Translations under genes and position numbers: made by a program | Assembly (NCBI GenBank): GCA_020628975.1 | Contig: JAHDEF010000046.1 | Location: forward strand, 1 to 10,448 | Source: Aquimarina sp. | GTDB taxonomy: Bacteria; Bacteroidota; Bacteroidia; Flavobacteriales; Flavobacteriaceae | Direction: 5' to 3' | Length of the DNA: 10,448 nucleotides | Shown here: positions 1 through 6,594 of the stretch, piece after piece | Layout of the letters: every line of letters begins with the position of its first letter | Position numbering within the stretch: position 1 is the first letter of the stretch | The notes under the pieces: generated by a model | What the model was told of the DNA's origin: nothing | What the model saw: only the letters and a program-made list of their open reading frames with translations | Databases searched by the model: none

Positions 1-56
1 AGAGCACTTGGTTTACACCCAAGGGGTCAGGGGTTCGAATCCCTTCGCGCCCACCA
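1..56 (+). tRNA. tRNA-Val (anticodon TAC), 5' truncated by the window edge
   Basis: This is the 3' part of a tRNA. The anticodon arm has stem CTTGG (7-11) paired with CCAAG (19-23) and a seven-base loop TTTACAC, whose positions 34-36 read TAC, the valine anticodon for GUA-type codons. A T arm follows, with the stem around loop TTCGAAT. The 3' acceptor strand is CGCGCCC, then discriminator A, and CCA is encoded in the DNA (54-56). The 5' acceptor strand and most of the D arm lie outside the window, so acceptor pairing cannot be checked. A terminator follows directly. Confidence 0.93.
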
Positions 57-85
57 AAAGTCACTTATTTTAAGTGACTTTTTTT
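57..85 (+). terminator. Rho-independent terminator of the tRNA transcript
   Basis: An inverted repeat AAAGTCACTT (57-66) pairs with AAGTGACTTT (72-81) around a five-base loop and is followed by a T run to 85. It begins one base after the tRNA CCA end, so it ends the tRNA transcript. From here to 223 I see no other gene. Confidence 0.85.
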
Positions 86-223
86 ATGGGTTTTATTTAG
101 TGATTTAAATAGGGGTCAGAATGTCCCATAACTTTTTGACTTGAGCCTTGATCCGATCTACGGGTAGGGTTTTAAAACTTGTTTACGTTATATAGTCATA
201 ACTATAACTAAACATTTATTATC

Positions 224-1273
224 ATGAAATCTTATTTTTTAAAAATTCTTTTGCTACTTCTTGTTGGCACTGTAAACTTTGCATGTGATGAAACAGAAGA
301 AGTTGTTGATCAAGTAGTGGATAGTGTTGCTTGTAATTTCGAATTGGATTTTACTATTACTAAGCCTGAAAATGCTCAAGAAATTATTGAGCTGCAAGCA
401 AGTTCATCAGTAGAGAATCCAGAATATATTTGGATTATTGATGGTCAAATTATTGAAAACACAAATAATGACAATAGTTTGCTTATTCTGGATCTTAAAG
501 AAAATAGTAAAACCTTTTGTGTAAAAATTATCACAGATAATTGCGAAGAAGGAAAACAAGTGTGTAAAGAAAACCCCTTTTTTCAGCCTGATAATGTAGA
601 CAATGGAGGAGAAAATGAAAACGACAAAGACGAATCAACTTCGTGTGGTTTAAGTTTAGAATTTACTTATGAAAAATTAGAAGGTAATACAATTAGCGTA
701 AGTGTAGCCGAGGAGCTTCAATTTTCAGGATATGTTTGGAAAATCAATGGTGCTTATATAGAAACAAATCAAAAAACTTTAGAAATCGAACTTACTAAGC
801 CAGACAATCAGGTATGTTTATTTATCGAAACTCCTGATTGTCCTAAAGGAGAAATGATATGTAAAGATATCGTTATTGATTTTCAAGAGGTCGAAGAGCC
901 TAATGAAGAAGACATTGCAGCATGTGAAGTCGATTTTAATTTGAATATAGAAATTTCGAATGGACTAGATCTTAATATCATATGTGATATTGCTGAATTT
1001 CTACAGTCAAATACATTTCAATGGACAGTTAATGGAACAACTTTCGATCCTAATGAAGATGGTACATTACATTGGGGTCCAAGTGTAGGAACTACAGAAT
1101 TTTGCTTCACCACATTTACTGACCAATGCCCAGAGGGAATTACCCAATGTGCAAGTTTTGTGCTTACGCAAGAACAAGTGATTAGCGCCAACAGATTATT
1201 GGGTAATTTATTACCTCGATTAGGGATAATTGAAATAGAAGAGAATGTCTTTACTTTTCAACTCGAAGATTAG
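224..1273 (+). CDS. Putative lipoprotein with three cysteine-rich tandem repeats
   Basis: The family is not recognised. The protein has 349 residues. It starts with a hydrophobic signal (residues about 3-20) ending in Asn-Phe-Ala-Cys, so Cys21 is the likely lipidated residue. The acidic stretch Asp-Glu-Thr-Glu-Glu after Cys21 may favour surface export, as seen in Bacteroidota lipoproteins (inference). The rest consists of three homologous units at about 37-114, 141-213 and 234-309. Each has an opening Cys (37, 141, 234), a Trp followed by a [Asp/Asn]-Gly turn (Trp70, Trp172, Trp267), and a closing Cys triplet (99/107/114; 198/206/213; 294/302/309). Asp/Glu/Asn-rich linkers join them. The predicted beta-rich content and the central W-x-[IV]-[DN]-G resemble PKD/Ig-like modules, but that is a guess. 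The four cysteines per unit suggest two disulfides each. ATG 224 is the start that gives a clean signal peptide. The gene stands alone between terminators. Confidence 0.85.
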   Translation: MKSYFLKILLLLLVGTVNFACDETEEVVDQVVDSVACNFELDFTITKPENAQEIIELQASSSVENPEYIWIIDGQIIENTNNDNSLLILDLKENSKTFCVKIITDNCEEGKQVCKENPFFQPDNVDNGGENENDKDESTSCGLSLEFTYEKLEGNTISVSVAEELQFSGYVWKINGAYIETNQKTLEIELTKPDNQVCLFIETPDCPKGEMICKDIVIDFQEVEEPNEEDIAACEVDFNLNIEISNGLDLNIICDIAEFLQSNTFQWTVNGTTFDPNEDGTLHWGPSVGTTEFCFTTFTDQCPEGITQCASFVLTQEQVISANRLLGNLLPRLGIIEIEENVFTFQLED

Positions 1274-1297
1274 TACTTACGAGTATGTTGTTGTTGT

Positions 1298-1325
1298 GAA
1301 GCCACTTAATTGTGGCTTCTTTTTT
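1298..1325 (+). terminator. Rho-independent terminator after the repeat lipoprotein gene
   Basis: A perfect stem GAAGCCAC (1298-1305) pairs with GTGGCTTC (1312-1319) around loop TTAATT and is followed by six T. It lies 25 bases after the TAG stop of the upstream gene. Confidence 0.88.
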
Positions 1326-1394
1326 ATGAGAAAAATCGAAGTAGGCATAGTCATTTGATTTCGATTGAATCGCACAATATGCTATCTATTAACT

Positions 1395-1402
1395 TACCTT
1401 TG
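1395..1402 (+). promoter_or_regulatory. Probable -7 box of the rlmN promoter
   Basis: TACCTTTG matches the Bacteroidota sigma-A -7 consensus TAnnTTTG exactly and ends 21 bases before the rlmN ATG. No TTG/TTTG is seen at the usual 19-21 base distance upstream. The nearest TTG (1365-1367) is 27 bases away, so only half of the promoter is supported. Confidence 0.5.
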
Positions 1403-1423
1403 TAATTTGAAAGGCAAGTAATA

Positions 1424-2456
1424 ATGATTAGCAAAAAAGATATAAGAGCATTAACAAAAGAACAGCTACGCGATTTTTTTGTAGAACAAGGCGATAAAGC
1501 TTTTCGTGGGAATCAAGTATATGAATGGTTGTGGCAGAAGGGAGCTCATAATTTTGAAGACATGACAAACCTTTCTAAAGCGACTCGAAGTTTACTTGAA
1601 GCTCATTTTGTAATTAATCATATTAGGGTCGATCAAATGCAACGCAGTAGCGACGGTACAATTAAAAATGCCGTTAGGTTGCATGATGGACTTATCGTAG
1701 AATCAGTTTTAATTCCTACAGCATCAAGAACTACTGCTTGTGTTTCGTCGCAAGTTGGTTGTAGCTTAGATTGCAAATTTTGTGCTACAGCTCGCTTAAA
1801 GCGTATGCGAAATTTAAACGCTGACGAAATTTACGATCAAGTAGTAGCCATCGATAACGAAAGTAGGTTATACCACGGTCACCCATTAAGTAATATTGTT
1901 TTTATGGGAATGGGCGAACCTTTAATGAATTACAATAATGTAATTAAATCTATTGAAAAAATCACTTCCGATGAAGGCTTAGGAATGTCACCAAAACGTA
2001 TTACGGTTTCAACTTCGGGTGTTCCAAAAATTATTAAGAAAATGGCGGATGATGAAGTGCGTTTCAATTTAGCTGTATCCTTACATTCTGCTATAGATGA
2101 GGTACGTACTAAAATAATGCCTTTCAATGAAACCTTTCCACTTAGGGACTTACGAGAAGCATTGGAATATTGGTATGAAAAAACTAATCGCCGTATTACT
2201 TATGAATATGTGGGAAGGAATTAATGATACAAAAAAGGATATTGATGCGTTAGTTCGATTTTGTACTTACGTACCCTGTAAAGTAAATCTTATAGAATAC
2301 AACCCAATAGATGATGGGGAGTTTCAACAAGCTTCTAAAAAATCATTAGATGCCTATATTTCAGCATTAGAAAAAAGAAATATTGTGGTTAATGTAAGAA
2401 GAAGCAGGGGTAAGGATATCGATGCAGCATGTGGGCAACTTGCTAATAAATCTTAA
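1424..2456 (+). pseudogene. rlmN: 23S rRNA (adenine2503-C2)/tRNA (adenine37-C2) methyltransferase RlmN, frameshifted
   Basis: This is a radical-SAM methyltransferase that methylates C2 of A2503 in 23S rRNA and A37 of some tRNAs. The first frame (1424-2224) gives an N-terminal accessory domain, then Cys106, the [4Fe-4S]-binding Cys113-x3-Cys117-x2-Cys120 and the SAM motif Gly-Met-Gly-Glu-Pro (162-166). It runs into a stop after Tyr-Glu-Tyr-Val-Gly-Arg-Asn. The family sequence resumes in the next frame from TGG 2211 (Trp-Glu-Gly-Ile-Asn-Asp) and ends Asp-Ala-Ala-Cys-Gly-Gln-Leu-Ala at TAA 2454-2456. The methyl-carrier Cys (codon 2430-2432, equivalent to E. coli Cys355) is therefore out of frame. 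Comparing with the usual spacing between Tyr-Val and Ile/Val-Asn-Asp, 2 or 5 bases seem to be missing around 2205-2213. As written, the product lacks the catalytic cysteine. A sequencing or assembly error is equally possible. The combined length of about 343 residues is normal for RlmN. Confidence 0.9.
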
Positions 2457-2463
2457 AATTCAC

Positions 2464-2492
2464 AAAAAAAGTGGCTGCATTAAGCAACCACT
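2464..2492 (-). terminator. Rho-independent terminator of the FAS1 lipoprotein gene
   Basis: Read on the - strand, AGTGGTTGC pairs with GCAGCCACT (one G-U pair) around loop TTAAT, followed by a T run (A run 2464-2470 on +). It lies about 55 bases beyond the FAS1 stop codon. On the + strand the hairpin has no T run, so it gives no clear terminator for rlmN. Confidence 0.75.
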
Positions 2493-2546
2493 CGGTCAGG
2501 GTAATTAATAGTATTTATAGATACTACTATTTTTTAGACAATTGTT

Positions 2547-3527
2547 TTATTCAGCAGAAGGAAGTAAAACACGGTCAATAACGTGGATTACACCATTAAT
2601 AGCTTGCACATCAAAAATAACTAATCCGCTAGCTTCGGTATTTGTGTTTCCTTCAATAGCAGGTCCATCTACAATGCTTAATGTTTGCCCTTGTACTGTT
2701 GCTGGTGTTTCTTGGCCGATTATACCAGCGACATCAGTAGATACGATATTACTACCAGAAATTACATGATAAGTAAGTACATTACTTAATGCACCACCAG
2801 TAGGTATGGAAGCTAAATTGTCAAATGCATCATTAGTTGGAGCAAAAACAGTTGCTGGGTTGAAACCATCAACTGTATCCACTAAATCAGCTTCTGTTAA
2901 AGCATTTGCTAAAGTTGATAGACGAGCATCAGCGGTTGCAAAAGTTGAAATATTAGGAAGACCTATTACTTTGTCGATTGCATGTATGATACCATTTGAA
3001 GCATCAAAAGCATCTGGTGTTGTTACCTCGACCTCACCATTAATCATTACAGTTCCTTCGTTTACACTATAATAAGTTGATAAATTTGTATTAGTACCTG
3101 ACAAGTCTTCTGGCCCGACGGCTTGATTTTTAAGGTAATTGGGGGCGGTACTAACAACGTTAGTTGCTTTCAGTTCTCCTATAACAACATGATTTAATAA
3201 AATATTTTTAACTAAATCTATTTCATCTTCTTCATCAACTTCTGCTAATCCACCAGGAAAACCAGCAGTAGCTAAAAAAGCAGTTAAAGCATCGTTATCA
3301 GGAGCAAAAACTGTAAATTGTGCATTAGAATCATTTAATGTTTCATCTAAATCAGTTGCCTCTAAAGCTGCAGCCAATAGCGTATAATTATCGTTGTTTT
3401 CAACAAAAGCGGTAATTGTTATACCATTATCGTTATTACCTAAGCTGTCGGTATTATCATCGTCTGAACAGGATATAAATAATGGTGTAATAAGAGCGAT
3501 TGATAAGAGTTTTGTGTAAAATTTCAT
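2547..3527 (-). CDS. FAS1 (fasciclin) domain lipoprotein, two domains
   Basis: The 326-residue protein has a lipoprotein signal ending Phe-Ile-Ser-Cys20. It carries two FAS1 domains, roughly residues 36-190 and 193-324. Each shows the conserved FAS1 elements: H1 motifs Phe-Thr-Val-Phe-Ala-Pro-Asp-Asn-Asp-Ala (71-80) and Thr-Val-Phe-Ala-Pro-Thr-Asn-Asp-Ala-Phe (226-235), the central His (His113; Tyr253-His254), and H2 motifs Ile-Ile-His-Ala-Ile-Asp-Lys-Val (180-187) and Val-Ile-His-Val-Ile-Asp-Arg-Val (313-320). FAS1 domains are usually adhesion or matrix-binding modules. The specific ligand is unknown. The sequence after the lipid Cys, Ser-Asp-Asp-Asp-Asn, resembles the acidic lipoprotein export signal described in Bacteroidota, so exposure on the outer surface is inferred. 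The gene is divergent from the MORN-like gene (55-base gap) and convergent with rlmN. Confidence 0.93.
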   Translation of the reverse strand: MKFYTKLLSIALITPLFISCSDDDNTDSLGNNDNGITITAFVENNDNYTLLAAALEATDLDETLNDSNAQFTVFAPDNDALTAFLATAGFPGGLAEVDEEDEIDLVKNILLNHVVIGELKATNVVSTAPNYLKNQAVGPEDLSGTNTNLSTYYSVNEGTVMINGEVEVTTPDAFDASNGIIHAIDKVIGLPNISTFATADARLSTLANALTEADLVDTVDGFNPATVFAPTNDAFDNLASIPTGGALSNVLTYHVISGSNIVSTDVAGIIGQETPATVQGQTLSIVDGPAIEGNTNTEASGLVIFDVQAINGVIHVIDRVLLPSAE

Positions 3528-3582
3528 GATTTTTTAGTTTTATTATTTTACTAATTAACGTTTAAATATTGTTTATTGTTTT

Positions 3583-4257
3583 ATGTTAAGTGTTAAACAT
3601 TTTTTAATTTACATTTTTTTAGGATTTTCGATTTTCTCAGTTTCAGCGCAAATTAACCAATATCATGCAGATGGAACAAGGCATGGCTTATGGGAAAAGA
3701 AATTTGATGGAACCGACCAAATAAGATACACAGGGAGGTTTGATCACGGTGTAGAGGTAGGGGAATTTAAATTTTATAAAAGAGGTTTTAGTAATCAGCC
3801 TTCTGCCATAAAAACTTTTTCAAATAACGGTCGTGTGGCCAATCTTGTATATTATTCACAAAGCGGGTATATAATTAGTAAAGGGCAATTAGTAAACCGT
3901 AAACGAGAAGGCAAGTGGTTGCACTTTCATAAAAACAGCAGCAAAATTCTTACCGAAGAATATTTTAAAGACGATAAATTACATGGGTTGCAAACGACGT
4001 ATTACGACAATGGTCATATTGCCGAAACTACCGAATATGTAGATGGAAAAAAACAGGGTAAGCAATTAGTATATTCAGTAAAGGATATCCTAATTAAGGA
4101 ATTTACTTATGAAAATGGTGTTTTAGAGGGGGTGAATAAATTTTATACCGGAAGGGGAATTCTTTCTATTGAAGGGAATTATCATAACGATAAAAAGACC
4201 GGAGTTTGGAAATACTACGAAAACGGGAAACTAGTTAACGAAAAGACTTACAAATAG
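3583..4257 (+). CDS. Secreted MORN/YwqK-like repeat protein
   Basis: The 224-residue protein has an N-terminal signal peptide (hydrophobic 6-20) with a likely signal peptidase I site after Ser-Val-Ser-Ala22. The rest is a chain of about seven short MORN-type repeats, each with a G-x-[WxF]-x-[FY][YH] core. Examples are His-Gly-Leu-Trp (about 34), Val-Gly-Glu-Phe-Lys-Phe-Tyr, Glu-Gly-Lys-Trp-Leu-His-Phe, His-Gly-Leu-Gln-Thr-Thr-Tyr-Tyr and Thr-Gly-Val-Trp-Lys-Tyr-Tyr near the end. This pattern is what databases often label as YwqK-family antitoxin or MORN-repeat protein. Despite that label, no toxin gene is adjacent, so an antitoxin role is not supported. The product is probably periplasmic, function unknown. 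Start ATG 3583 gives a clean signal peptide. No terminator hairpin is evident downstream. Confidence 0.87.
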   Translation: MLSVKHFLIYIFLGFSIFSVSAQINQYHADGTRHGLWEKKFDGTDQIRYTGRFDHGVEVGEFKFYKRGFSNQPSAIKTFSNNGRVANLVYYSQSGYIISKGQLVNRKREGKWLHFHKNSSKILTEEYFKDDKLHGLQTTYYDNGHIAETTEYVDGKKQGKQLVYSVKDILIKEFTYENGVLEGVNKFYTGRGILSIEGNYHNDKKTGVWKYYENGKLVNEKTYK

Positions 4258-4385
4258 GATAAATTAAAATTGCCATTCATTAGTAAATTCTCAAGATTTA
4301 GGATGTTTTATTTTCATTTTATTAACTACGAAAACCTTTGATAGTTTGTATTTTTACCCGATAATTTAATTTAAAATTTTACATA

Positions 4386-5312
4386 ATGAAAGTAACTGTT
4401 GTGGGTGCTGGAGCTGTAGGTGCCAGTTGTGCAGAATATATTGCCATCAAAAATTTCGCTTCGGAAGTGGTTATTCTTGATATTAAAGAAGGATATGCTG
4501 AAGGGAAAGCGATGGACCTAATGCAAACAGCATCTTTGTTAAACTTTGATACGCAAATTGTAGGTAGTACTAATGACTACGCTAAAACAGCAGGTTCAGA
4601 AGTTGCTGTTATAACTTCGGGTATTCCGAGAAAACCAGGAATGACGCGTGAGGAATTAATAGGAATTAATGCAGGAATCGTTAAACAGGTTTCTGAAAAC
4701 TTAATTAAGCATTCTCCTAATGTTATCATTATTGTCGTAAGTAACCCAATGGATACTATGACTTATTTAGTTCATAAATCTACCGATCTTCCTAAAAACC
4801 GAATTATCGGTATGGGTGGGGCACTAGATAGTGCGCGTTTTAAATATCGTTTAGCAGAAGCTTTAGAAGCTCCAATTTCTGATATTGACGGTATGGTTAT
4901 CGGTGGGCATTCTGACAAAGGAATGTTACCATTAACACGTTTAGCTACTCGAAATAGTGTAAAAGCCGCAGAGTTTTTAACAGAAGAGCGTTTAGAGCAA
5001 GTAGCCGCTGATACTAAAGTTGGTGGTGCTACATTGACTGGTTTATTAGGAACTTCTGCATGGTATGCACCAGGTGCTGCAGTTTCAAGTATGGTTCAAG
5101 CAATAGCTTGTGATCAAAAGAAAATGTTTCCATGTTCAGCGCTATTAGAAGGCGAGTATGGAATGGAAGATATTTCAATAGGAGTGCCAGTTCTTTTAGG
5201 TAAAAATGGTATCGAAAAAATCGTCGAGATTGAATTAGACGAAGCTGAAAAAGCGAAATTAGCTGAAAGCGCAGAAGGTGTGAGAAAAACAAATGGTTTA
5301 TTAGAGTTATAA
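4386..5312 (+). CDS. mdh: Malate dehydrogenase (NAD-dependent)
   Basis: This cytoplasmic TCA-cycle enzyme interconverts malate and oxaloacetate with NAD. The 308-residue protein is of the LDH-like (MDH type 3) group. The Rossmann motif is Gly7-Ala-Gly9-Ala-Val-Gly12, and Asp32 after strand beta-2 indicates NAD rather than NADP. Substrate-binding residues are Arg82 and Arg88 in the mobile loop (Pro-Arg-Lys-Pro-Gly-Met-Thr-Arg), Asn120 in Val-Ser-Asn-Pro-Met-Asp, and Arg151. The catalytic pair is Asp148 and His175 (Gly-Gly-His-Ser-Asp). Arg82 rather than Gln at the specificity position supports malate over lactate. Full length, single-gene unit. Upstream, TTTG at 4337-4340 and 4345-4348 precede an AT-rich stretch, but no single promoter spacing is convincing. 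The gene ends at a terminator shared with the convergent OmpA-family gene. Confidence 0.96.
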   Translation: MKVTVVGAGAVGASCAEYIAIKNFASEVVILDIKEGYAEGKAMDLMQTASLLNFDTQIVGSTNDYAKTAGSEVAVITSGIPRKPGMTREELIGINAGIVKQVSENLIKHSPNVIIIVVSNPMDTMTYLVHKSTDLPKNRIIGMGGALDSARFKYRLAEALEAPISDIDGMVIGGHSDKGMLPLTRLATRNSVKAAEFLTEERLEQVAADTKVGGATLTGLLGTSAWYAPGAAVSSMVQAIACDQKKMFPCSALLEGEYGMEDISIGVPVLLGKNGIEKIVEIELDEAEKAKLAESAEGVRKTNGLLEL

Positions 5313-5330
5313 AACATAATACCACAGTAA

Positions 5331-5360
5331 TAAAAAAGCGGCTAACTAGCCGCTTTTTTA
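5331..5360. terminator. Bidirectional terminator between mdh and the OmpA-family gene
   Basis: A near-perfect palindrome AAAAAAGCGGCTA (5332-5344), AC, TAGCCGCTTTTTT (5347-5359) gives a GC-rich stem with a T run on either strand. It lies 19 bases after the mdh stop and about 43 bases beyond the stop of the OmpA-family gene on the other strand, so it can serve both. Confidence 0.9.
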
Positions 5361-5402
5361 TTGCAATAAATGAACCTTAAAGCTCAAATATGTTATACCA
5401 AT

Positions 5403-6262
5403 TTATTTCTTTTGTGCTTCATTTGCTTTTTTCATTCCCTCATCAATCATATTGTAAAATTGATCTAACTTAGGTAATACAACAATACGAGTTCTACGGT
5501 TAGCCGCTCTTTTCTCGGCAGTGTCGTTGACAAATAAAGGAGCATAGTGACTTCTACCTGCAGCAGTCATTCTTGCAGGGTCAACTTTAAATTCATCTTG
5601 TAATACACGTACTACGGCCGTAGCACGTTTAACCGATAAATCCCAGTTATCTAATAGAGGTCCTTTTTTATACGGTATATCATCGGTATGACCTTCTACC
5701 AAGAATTCAATTTCAGGTTTATTGTTTACCACAGTAGCTACTTTACCAAGTACCGTTTTAGCTTTGCTAGAAACATTGTAACTACCACTATTAAATAATA
5801 ATTTATCAGAAATAGAAATACACTCCTTTTTCTCTTTTCAATATCTTCATCATTTAAGTTTCCTAAGGCACCTTTAAGACTGGTTACTAATGCAAGAGTC
5901 ACCGAATCCTTTTTAGTAATGGCATCTCTTAAAGAAGTAATTTGTAAATCTTTTTCTTTAATGCTTTCTAAAGAACGTTCTAAATTTTGCGCTTCTTTAG
6001 TTGATAAAGTGGCTAAATTGTTTACGTTGTTTTGTAGGGCAGAATTAGAGTTTTTCAACAAAGAAACCTTGTCTTTCAATAGACTTATCTGATCAGCATT
6101 TGATTTTTTCTGCTCCTCACAAATATTTAGTTTGATGGTAGCATCATCTAATAGCTCTTTAGTTTTTTTCTGTTTTTCTTGAAGTGCTAAAAATTCTTTT
6201 TTCGAAGCACAAGAAGTCAAAACTGTAGCAACAGTAGCTGCCAACACGATTATTTTTTTCAT
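5403..6262 (-). pseudogene. OmpA-family peptidoglycan-binding lipoprotein, frameshifted
   Basis: The N-terminal frame starts at 6262 with a lipoprotein signal ending Leu-Thr-Ser-Cys18, followed by a long heptad-like coiled coil (about 22-120) ending Leu-Asn-Asp-Glu-Asp-Ile-Glu. It then drifts into non-family sequence and stops near 5738. The OmpA_C domain continues in another frame: Cys-Ile-Ser-Ile-Ser-Asp-Lys-Leu-Leu-Phe is readable from about 5823 downward. It is followed by Glu-Gly-His-Thr-Asp-Asp, Asp-Asn-Trp-Asp-Leu-Ser-x2-Arg-Ala and Asn-Arg-Arg-Thr-Arg-Ile, the peptidoglycan-binding landmarks, ending at TAA 5403-5405. The frames differ by a one-base deletion (or 1+3n) in the A/G-rich stretch 5824-5845. 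An intact protein of about 286 residues would tether the outer membrane to peptidoglycan. It is broken as written. A homopolymer sequencing error is a serious alternative. Cys-Ala-Ser-Lys after lipidation suggests a periplasm-facing lipoprotein. Confidence 0.88.
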
Positions 6263-6297
6263 GATTTTTGAGGGTTTGTATTTGCTTTTTTATATAA

Positions 6298-6329
6298 CAA
6301 TATTAACATTATGAGCCTATATAAACAAA
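6298..6329 (-). promoter_or_regulatory. Bacteroidota-type promoter of the OmpA-family gene
   Basis: On the - strand, TTTG (6329-6326) is followed after 20 bases by TAATATTG (6305-6298). This fits TTTG-N19-21-TAnnTTTG with one mismatch in the -7 box. The box ends 35 bases before the ATG at 6262, a reasonable leader length. Confidence 0.55.
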
Positions 6330-6446
6330 GGGATTGGGCTTTTTTTAACTTTATACATTCTTAAAACGAAGAATTTTTCAAAATGTTTCAGTAATGAATA
6401 AAATTTCAAAATTGTTTTACTATTGAAAAGCTTAAATGGTTTTATC

Positions 6447-6479
6447 AAAAAAGAAGCCTTGCATTATTATCAAGGCTTC
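6447..6479 (-). terminator. Distal terminator downstream of katG
   Basis: A perfect 9-bp stem is formed by GAAGCCTTG (6453-6461) and CAAGGCTTC (6471-6479) with a nine-base loop. On the - strand it is followed by six T (A run 6447-6452), so it acts in the katG direction as a second terminator. Confidence 0.8.
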
Positions 6480-6490
6480 AGCGGATTGAC

Positions 6491-6517
6491 TTTTTAGTTT
6501 CGCTGTGTAACTAAAAA
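6491..6517. repeat. Inverted repeat between two terminators
   Basis: TTTTTAGTT (6491-6499) is perfectly complementary to AACTAAAAA (6509-6517) with a nine-base spacer. The right arm overlaps the A run that is the U tract of the proximal katG terminator, so the two structures would compete in RNA. Role unknown. Confidence 0.5.
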
Positions 6518-6542
6518 ATCCCCTTCAAATCAATGAAGAGGA
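6513..6542 (-). terminator. Proximal terminator of katG
   Basis: On the - strand TCCTCTTCA pairs with TGAAGGGGA (9 bp including one G-U) around loop TTGATT, followed by six T (A run 6513-6518 on +). It lies about 50 bases past the katG stop. Confidence 0.82.
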
Positions 6543-6550
6543 TATATCTG

Positions 6551-6594
6551 ACAACTGACAACAGTCAACTAACAACTAAACAACTAAACAACTA
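6551..6594. repeat. Short imperfect tandem repeat abutting the katG stop codon
   Basis: Units of ACAACTG, ACAACTA and AACAACTA recur about five times. The right end supplies the bases of the katG TAG stop (6592-6594). Similar GTTGT-rich runs are common between flavobacterial genes (recollection, not checked here). No coding role. Confidence 0.55.

Larger units (their letters stand above)
6263..6591. other. Intergenic region between OmpA-family gene and katG: promoter, two terminators, repeats
   Basis: This 329-base stretch holds no credible gene. From the OmpA-family side it contains that gene's promoter (6298-6329), a featureless AT-rich segment (about 6330-6446), a terminator hairpin (6447-6479), an inverted repeat (6491-6517), a second terminator hairpin (6513-6542) and a short tandem repeat that reaches the katG stop codon. 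Confidence 0.7.

Noticed and set aside
2127..2456. Separate small gene starting at ATG 2127
   Set aside because: Its first part is an out-of-frame reading of the rlmN radical-SAM domain. Only the part from about 2211 is meaningful, and it is the displaced C-terminus of RlmN.
2542..3072. Open frames on the + strand opposite the FAS1 gene
   Set aside because: They are antisense shadows of a gene with two clear FAS1 domains and show no family features of their own.
3583..4257. Antitoxin of a toxin-antitoxin system (YwqK label)
   Set aside because: The protein has a signal peptide and only MORN-like repeats, and the neighbours are a FAS1 lipoprotein and mdh. No toxin candidate is present, so the label carries no functional weight here.
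5029..5325. Minus-strand open frames opposite the 3' end of mdh
   Set aside because: They overlap a highly conserved enzyme in the other strand and have no recognisable features.
5403..5732. Independent short OmpA-domain protein starting at 5732
   Set aside because: Family sequence in the same frame extends upstream of that ATG to about 5823 and joins the coiled-coil lipoprotein part, so it is one frameshifted gene.
6551..6594. CRISPR-like array
   Set aside because: The units are 7-8 bases long with no spacers, so this is a simple tandem repeat.
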